Assembly (NCBI RefSeq): GCF_046630445.1
Contig: NC_092333.1
Span: 182,030,501 to 182,094,500 of the forward strand
DNA: 64,000 bases
Direction of reading: 5' to 3'
From: Rutidosis leptorrhynchoides
Taxonomy: Eukaryota > Streptophyta > Magnoliopsida > Asterales > Asteraceae
Shown here: piece by piece, positions 57,586 through 64,000 of the stretch
Layout of the letters: every line of letters begins with the position of its first letter
Position numbering within the stretch: position 1 is the first letter of the stretch
Translations under genes and position numbers: made by a program
Notes under the pieces: generated by a model
Told to the model about the DNA's origin: nothing
Database searches by the model: none
What the model saw: only the letters and a program-made list of their open reading frames with translations

Positions 57586-59723
57586 ATCTCATTAGTTGCA
57601 TGAAAGCGCAAAAGATCATGAAGAAAGGACGTCTTGCTGTTCTAGCACATGTGAAAACGTTAGAAACCGAGGCGAAGAGCGTGGATGACGTACGAATCGT
57701 GAACGAATTTTTCGATGTCTTTCCGGAAGAATTGCCTGGATTACCGCCACCAAGAGCAGTGGAGTTTCAGATCGATTTAGTTCCAGGAGCTGCACCTGTA
57801 GCTCGCACATCTTATCGACTCGCACCTTTCGAAATGCAAGAATTGCAGAGACAACTACAAGAACTGCTAGACCGTGGATTTATCCAACCAAGTTTCTCGC
57901 CTTGGGGCGCACCTGTTTTATTTGTGAAGAAGAAGGACGGATCTTTCCGCATGTGTATCGACTACCGTGAACTCAACAAATTGACGATCAAGAATCGGTA
58001 TCCTCTTCCCCGAATTGACGATCTTTTTGATCAACTACAAGGATTGAGCATTTACTCTAAGGTCGATTTGCTATACGGTTATCACCAGTTGAGGGTGAAA
58101 GAGAGCGACGTGATGAAGACTGCATTCAGAACTCGTTATGGTCATTATGAGTTTCTCATGATGCCATTCAGTTTAACCAACGCACCTGCTGTATTCATAG
58201 ATCTCATGAATCGTGTCTGCAAGCCATACCTGGATAAGTTCGTTATCGTCTTCATAGATGATATCCTTATCTACTCCATAAGCGAAGAAGAACCTGAACA
58301 ACATCTTCGTCTAGTGTTGGAACTCTTGAGACAAGAGCAACTTTATGCAAAATTCTCCAAGTGTGAGTTTTGGTTGAAGGAAGTCCAATTTCTGGGTCAT
58401 GTTGTGAGCGACCAGGGTATCAAAGTTGATCCCGCAAAGATCGAAGCTATCAGCAAGTGGGAAATCCCCACTACTCCAACTCACATTCGCCAATTTTTAG
58501 ATCTCGCCGGTTACTACCGAAGATTTATTGAAAGTTTTTCTCTGATTGCGCGTCCTTTGACCGCGCTGACTCACAAAGGGAAGAAGTTCATTTGGGAACC
58601 TGAACAGGAATCAACATTTCAAACCTTGAAAAAGAAGTTAACCACCGCACCTATCTTATCACTTCCTGAAGGCAGTGACGATTTCGTAGTTTATTGCGAT
58701 GCTTCGAAAAGTGGTTTTGGGTGTGTACTGATGCAACGCACAAAGGTTATCGCTTACGCCTCCCGACAACTGAAGATTCACGAGCGAAATTACACAATGC
58801 ATGATCTCGAGCTTGGAGCAGTTGTCTTTGCATTAAAACTGTGGAGACACTATCTTTATGGAACTAAGAGGACTATTTTCACCGATCATAAAAGCCTCCA
58901 ACACATCTTTAATCAGAAGCAACTGAATATGAGACAGCGTCGATGGATCGAGACGCTGAACGACTATGATTGTGAACTTCGTTATCACCCTGGCAAGGCC
59001 AATCTTGTAGCTGATGCTTTGAGCCGAAAGGAGAGGATGGCACGTCTTCGTGTTCGGGCACTGAACATCACCATTCATTCGAACCTCAATAGCCAGATCC
59101 GAGTAGCTCAAGATGAGGCTCTCAAGGAGGAGAATATATATTATGAATATTTGAACATTCTCGTTTCTCGATTTGAAGTTAAGGAAACTGGACTCCGATG
59201 CTATGCCGAAAGAATTTGGGCACCGCGTTATGGAGACCTACGTAGCCTTATACTAGATGAAGCCCAGAAGTCGAGATATTTGATTCATCCAGGAGCCGGT
59301 AAAATGTACCATGATCTTAAGGAACAGTATTGGTGGCCTAATCTTAAGAAGGACGTTGCAACTTATGTTGGGAAGTGTTTGACTTGCTCGAAAGTTAAGG
59401 CCGAACATCAGAGGCCTTCTGGGTTACTTCAACAACCGGAAATCCCGCAATGGAAGTGGGAAAGGATAACAATGGATTTCATTACGAAGTTACCAAAGAC
59501 GGTGGGCGAATACGATACCATCTGGGTTATCGTTGATCGTCTTACCAAATCTGCACACTTTTTAGCCATGAAGGAAACAGATACGATGGAAAGACTCGAT
59601 CAACTATACATAAAAGAGGTTGTATCTCGTCATGGTGTGCCCTTATCGATCATCTCATATCGCGATCCCCGTTTTGCTTCTAGATTTTGGCGTTCTTTGC
59701 AAGAAGCCTTAGGGACTCGTCTC
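57586..59723 (+). pseudogene. pol: Pol of element G: RT, RNase H, truncated integrase
   Basis: The reverse transcriptase has [21 protein letters not shown] and [11 protein letters not shown] (near 58245-58277). RNase H has [14 protein letters not shown] (near 58690), and the integrase finger has HPG..H and CLTC (near 59285-59390). The first integrase Asp is present in TMDFITKL. The second, normally in an SDRD motif, is Tyr (ISYRD; codon 59658-59660), so the catalytic triad is broken. The frame runs into the H LTR at 59724, losing the third catalytic residue and the C-terminal domain. Confidence 0.88.
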
Positions 59724-61981
59724 TGTGACGACCCGAAAATTTCCGACCAAATTTAAACTTAATCTTTATATAATTTTGACACGATAACCAAAGTCTGTAA
59801 TATTGAGTCTTCAAAATCTTGAACTGTTTCATATATTCAATTGACCTTCGACTGCTCTCGACGATTCACGAACCATTAATTGTAAATAGATATGTGTGTT
59901 GAATATATAAATAATAATTCGAAATATAATTTGAAGTATTGAATGTTGTTGTTATGAAATATGATACTATAATAATTATCATTTAAAAACATATCTATAT
60001 ATAAATACAAGTATATTAAAAATAAATATTTAATAATTGTAATACTTGTTTGATGTTCCAATGGATATTAAGTAAGTTAAATTCGAACTTATATGATTTT
60101 AAAATAAACGGTGATTCGAAAATGAGTTATATAAATTCTAGGCTTATTAAAAATAAGTTTAGAAGCTAATTAATAAATTTCAACACTTTTTATATTTTAC
60201 CCATGATCTGGCGTGGACTGTGAGTGAATGCTTGTTTAATAATTTATGATCGAGTTCGATACCATAATGACTGAAATAAATAAAGATATTTAATGTAAAA
60301 ATTTGGGATTTTTCTGAATACTTTTAGCCGCCAATGATTATCAACGGGGTACGAATTTCAGTCCGTGAATGATATAGTAAATGACGGCTAACTTAATCGC
60401 ACGTTTTAATTTTTAAATTATATTATAATTATTATATTGTTATTAATAATTTAAAGTGTCTTTTTTTTCTCTCTTCCTACTATCAACTATATGTAAAATT
60501 AGGATGTCGACATAGAGGCGGTTAATTAAGTCAATGATAGTATTATATAATAATAATATATATTGCACCCGTGAATTTGAAATATCAAACATATTATTAC
60601 TGTGTCTTAAAGTTCCTTTCATGATTAGGATTATTAATTTATAATTATTATATTATATATTATATTATATTTTAATGTATACCTATATCTATATCTATAT
60701 ATCCATACTACATGAACACACTTACACTTACAGAAAGAAGAAAACCATCGCCACTACTACCACTATTCGTTCTGTTTTGGGCAACCATTATAGCCCACTC
60801 AACCATCACCTAACACCACCTTCTTCTTCTTCGTTGAAACCACAAACCATCGAACCACATACATCACCACCTCCGATATTACTTCATGCTACTCGATCTC
60901 CCACCATCACTATGATTCGCCACCTCTTCTCTGTCACCTATAACCACCATCAACCGTCGCCTTCCACCACCTTCACCCTCACCATACCCGTAAACCACCA
61001 CTTTTATACTTTTTGTTGTTTCCATTTATGTTTCAACAATCACGACACCACCCATCGGCTTCCTTCATAACCATCACCTCCCTTTCTTATTCGATCTACC
61101 ATTCGATCGAGACCATTAATGTAGTTGCTACTACTATCTCCTGCCTATTTGCTCCTGTCGCCACTTAAGAACACCATAACTACCTGCGTTTTCTTTTTCT
61201 GTTTCTTGCTAGAACACCATCTATTTTTCTGTTTTGCTTTCAACTACAACCGTCACCTTTTTATGTTCCTGTTACAAGCTAAGTACAACCACCACACACC
61301 TGCAAAAACTGCTGCTCTTGATCGTTGCTGCTACAATAATTGTTTTCTTTTACTCGATTACACCCATTTCCACAACCCATTTCGAAAACAGCCTGAAGAC
61401 CCACGAAACTTGCTGTAGCCGTTCACTTCTGTTTCTGTTCAGTGAAGAAGAAGAGTGATGATGATGACCTGTGATAATGACGATTTGATGATGATGGTAA
61501 ATATTATCACGATGGTAATGATATTAAATAACGACTTTATAGATTATGATTAGGAAACTGTGATTCACGAAAACGAAGATGATAGGATTAAACGAATCAA
61601 GATGATGATGAAATGAAACTTTGATACGATGAAGACTACGTGTTGTGTCTGCTATCCAATATTTCTGTTACCAAAACCATCAAGAAATCTTACGGTTACT
61701 TTTCTGTTCGAGTAAAGGAGATGATACAGCGAGTATAGAGATGATGATAATGTTTCGGTCCTTTGCTTTTTTACCTGTTACCCGATTCTATCTGTGATTG
61801 AGAACATACTACTTATATTTTAAATTGGGCCGTATCCCTTTGTTTATTATTTGGGCTAGTGAATTTTAAAGGATTATGAAATTGTTGTTGGGCCGTATAA
61901 CTGTTGGGCCGAAAGGAAATTGGGCCAAGATAGAGAGGATACGGGTTATATTTAAATCGGGGGGTTTCAATTCCAGAAAAA

Positions 61982-62067
61982 CGAGATTGGTGTATTGGTT
62001 AAGTGTGTTAATAGGTGTACGAGAGGTCGGGTGTTCGAGTCCGTGTGGCGACAACATTTTTTTTTTT
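61982..62067 (+). other. tRNA-like pol III promoter module inside the H LTR
   Basis: A-box-like TGGTGTATTGG (61988-61998) and B-box TGTTCGAGTCC (62032-62042; one change from GGTTCGANTCC) have tRNA-like spacing. They are followed by a T11 run at 62057-62067 that could stop RNA polymerase III. A cloverleaf with a full acceptor stem is not evident, so this is a tRNA relic or SINE head rather than a tRNA gene. Confidence 0.5.
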
Positions 62068-62105
62068 AAAAGCTTCTTTTGAGGTAGTTTCCCTATCAAA
62101 AATTT

Positions 62106-62413
62106 TTATTATTATTATTAATGTCATTATTATTAGAATTATAATTATAATTATTATTATCATTTTCATTATTATTATTATTATTATTGTTATTATTACA
62201 CTTATTATTATTGTTATTATTATTATTATTATTATTATCATTAAGTAATAGAATTATTATTAATATTAAGTATTATGAATATTAAATATTAATATTATTA
62301 TTACTAATATAAGTATTATGATAAAAATTTTCATGATTATAAATACAAGTATGAATATTATTATTATTATTATTAGTATTACTAATGGTTGTATCATTAT
62401 TATTATGATTAGG

Positions 62414-62500
<87 letters not shown>

Positions 62501-62563
62501 AAAATAATACGAGTTATCATTATTTTCATTAATATTAGTATTAGTATCACTTTTGTAACTATT

Positions 62564-62602
<39 letters not shown>

Positions 62603-62620
62603 TTTATCATTATCACTAAA
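62106..62620. repeat. (ATT/TTA)n microsatellite block
   Basis: Long runs of ATT trinucleotide repeats, the purest near 62411-62498 and 62563-62602, broken by short variants. Both strands give long low-complexity Ile-rich frames that are not genes. Confidence 0.95.
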
Positions 62621-63914
62621 AGATAATTAATTTTAAATTTATCATTTTTATTAGTAATATTTTTATCATTATTAGTATTATTAATTTACCAAATAAAGAT
62701 TTTCTAAATAAAAAAAATATATTTATGACATAAAACCTAACGATATTAATATTTTTGTAATACATATTAATTATCTATTTAAAGTATATAAGAATAAATA
62801 TATCTAATTAAGTTATTAATGAAACATATAATTTATTAATATAATAATTACATCACTAATATTAATATATATAAATTTGTTCGATTACAATATGTTAATA
62901 TATATAATTGATATAGGTTCGTGAATCTGAGACTAACCCTGCATTGTTCAATATAGTCATATGTATTTTTACTACAAAATACATTAGGTGAGTTTTATTT
63001 GCCCCTTTTTTTTTCTCTTTATGTTTTTGGGCTGAGAATACATGCAAATGCTTTATTAACTGTTTTACAATATTTATATGCGTGAGTTTCATTTACCTTT
63101 TTACCCTTTATATTTTTGGGCTGAGAATACATGCGCAATTTTATAAATGTTTTTACGAAATAGACACAAGTAATCAAAACTACATTATATGGTTGAATGA
63201 TCGAAATCGAATATGCCCCTCTGTAATAAGTCTGGTAATCTAAGAATTAGGGAACAGACACCCTAATTGACGCGAACTCTAAAGATAGATCTATCGGGCC
63301 CAACAAGCCCCATCCAAAGTACCGGATGCTTTAGTACTTTGAAATTTATATCATGTCCGAAGGAGGATCCCGGAATGATGGGGATATTCTTATATACATA
63401 TTGTGAATGTCGGTTACCAGGTGTTCAATCCATATGAATGATATTTTTGTCTCTATGCATGGGACGTATGTTTATGAGAAATAGAAATATGAAATCTTGT
63501 GGGCTATTATAATTATGAAATGATTATTTATGTTAAACTAATGAACTCACCAACCTTTTGGTTGACACTTTAAAGCATGTTTATTCTCAGGTATGAAAGA
63601 AATCTTCCACTGTGCATTAGCTCATATTAGAGACATTACTTGGAGTCATTCATGGCATATTTCAAAAGACGTTGCATTCGAGTCGTTGAGTTCATCAAGA
63701 TTAATATTAAGTCAATTATAGTTAGATATATTATGAAATGGCATGCATGCCGTTAACTTTCATTGTAATGAAATTTTGTCTTTTCAAAAACGAATGCAAT
63801 GTTTGTAAAATGTATCATATAGAGGTCAAGTACCTCGCGATGTAATCAACTGTTGCGAATCATTTATAATCGATATGGATTTCGTCCGGATGGATTAGGA
63901 CGGGTCTTCACAGT

Positions 63915-63926
63915 TGGTGTCAGAGC
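63915..63926 (+). promoter_or_regulatory. Primer-binding site of element H
   Basis: TGGTGTCAGAGC, an initiator-Met-type site with one change (G for A at position 5), lies two bases after the LTR end. Confidence 0.85.
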
Positions 63927-64000
63927 GGTGGTCTTAGTGAACCAGGTCTTGCATTAGTGTGTCTACCTAATAGTCTTTAGGATGCATTAGTAAGTCTGGA

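Larger units (their letters stand above)
51618..59723 (+). mobile_element. Element G: Ty3/gypsy chromovirus, same family as A, cut by element H
   Basis: 5' LTR 51618-54620, primer site 54623, extra ORF 54958-55821, gag-protease 56116-57585, pol 57586-59723. It is inserted in the 3' UTR of a LINE (AATAA at 51613-51617 is the likely target duplication). The integrase is interrupted by the LTR of element H at 59724, so the remainder and 3' LTR are outside the window. Orientation is opposite to A, 46 kb away. Confidence 0.92.
59724..63912 (+). repeat. 5' LTR of element H (4,189 bp)
   Basis: It begins TGTGACGACCC and ends GGGTCTTCACA, an imperfect 11-bp terminal inverted repeat (10 of 11). It contains a pyrimidine-rich stretch (60700-61450), a tRNA-like module at 61982-62067, long ATT microsatellites, and a hairpin near 63317-63341 (AAAGTAC...GTACTTT). 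No gene is present. Confidence 0.9.
59724..64000 (+). mobile_element. Element H: LTR retrotransposon, 5' LTR and primer site only
   Basis: A 4.19 kb LTR is followed by a primer-binding site and the first about 75 bp of leader. The bases before it (GTCTC, 59719-59723) are the possible target duplication. It is inserted in the integrase of element G. LTR size and the primer site suggest Ty3/gypsy. The coding region is outside the window. Confidence 0.85.

Noticed and set aside
60675-61458. His/Pro/Ser-rich frames
   Set aside because: They lie in the pyrimidine-rich part of the H LTR and overlap in several frames; low complexity and no domain.
61982-62055. Functional tRNA gene
   Set aside because: Only A and B boxes are recognisable; no matching acceptor stem or clear anticodon arm.
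62008-62626. Long Ile-rich frames on both strands
   Set aside because: Translations of ATT/TTA microsatellites, with no codon structure.

Overview
The window is nuclear DNA of a flowering plant, most likely a member of the daisy family (Asteraceae). The basis for that is resemblance, judged from memory, of several LTR ends and coding regions to Asteraceae repeats; the species cannot be named. About 90% of the window is LTR retrotransposon. The only complete, intact-looking host gene is a two-exon cytochrome P450 of the CYP82 family at 47493-50013. A broken tandem relative of it lies at 45460-45895.

Layout. I use letters for the elements. A (1-5559, minus) is the 5' end of a Ty3/gypsy chromovirus with a 3.06 kb LTR, an extra ORF before gag, and a gag with a stop. 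It sits inside B (5560-17925, plus), an Athila-type Ty3/gypsy element with gag-pol, a small zinc-knuckle ORF, a spliced env-like gene and a 3' LTR. B sits inside C (17926-18747, plus), the 3' part of an LTR. C sits inside D (18748-45459, plus), a SIRE-like Ty1/copia element with an env-like ORF. D is also split by two complete Ty3/gypsy elements: E (21782-30388, plus, target duplication ACGAA) and F (30648-38624, minus, target duplication TATAT). D itself ends inside exon 1 of the P450 pseudogene. After a LINE fragment, a SINE and the CYP82 gene come a LINE 3' end (50734-51617), element G (51618-59723, same family as A), and element H (59724 to the window end), whose LTR cuts G in the integrase region.

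Relative ages. The two LTRs of E differ by about 5 substitutions and one 4-bp indel in 2.35 kb. Those of F differ by roughly 40 substitutions in 1.55 kb. E is therefore the youngest datable insertion, yet its pol is heavily decayed while its gag is open, which suggests it was moved by proteins from another element.

Most unusual signal. The LTR of F carries seven tandem hairpins. They share a constant 19-nt loop, but each has a different stem. Both arms change together, and nearly all non-Watson-Crick pairs become G.U pairs only on the element's sense strand. LTR fragment C, on the opposite genomic strand, has four hairpins of the same design with a different constant loop, and its wobble pairs also fit its own sense strand. 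This points to a selected RNA structure in the LTR leader. A second pattern is that, in both B (gypsy) and D (copia), the palindrome-plus-TATA module of the LTR recurs just upstream of the env-like ORF, as if each element had a second internal promoter.
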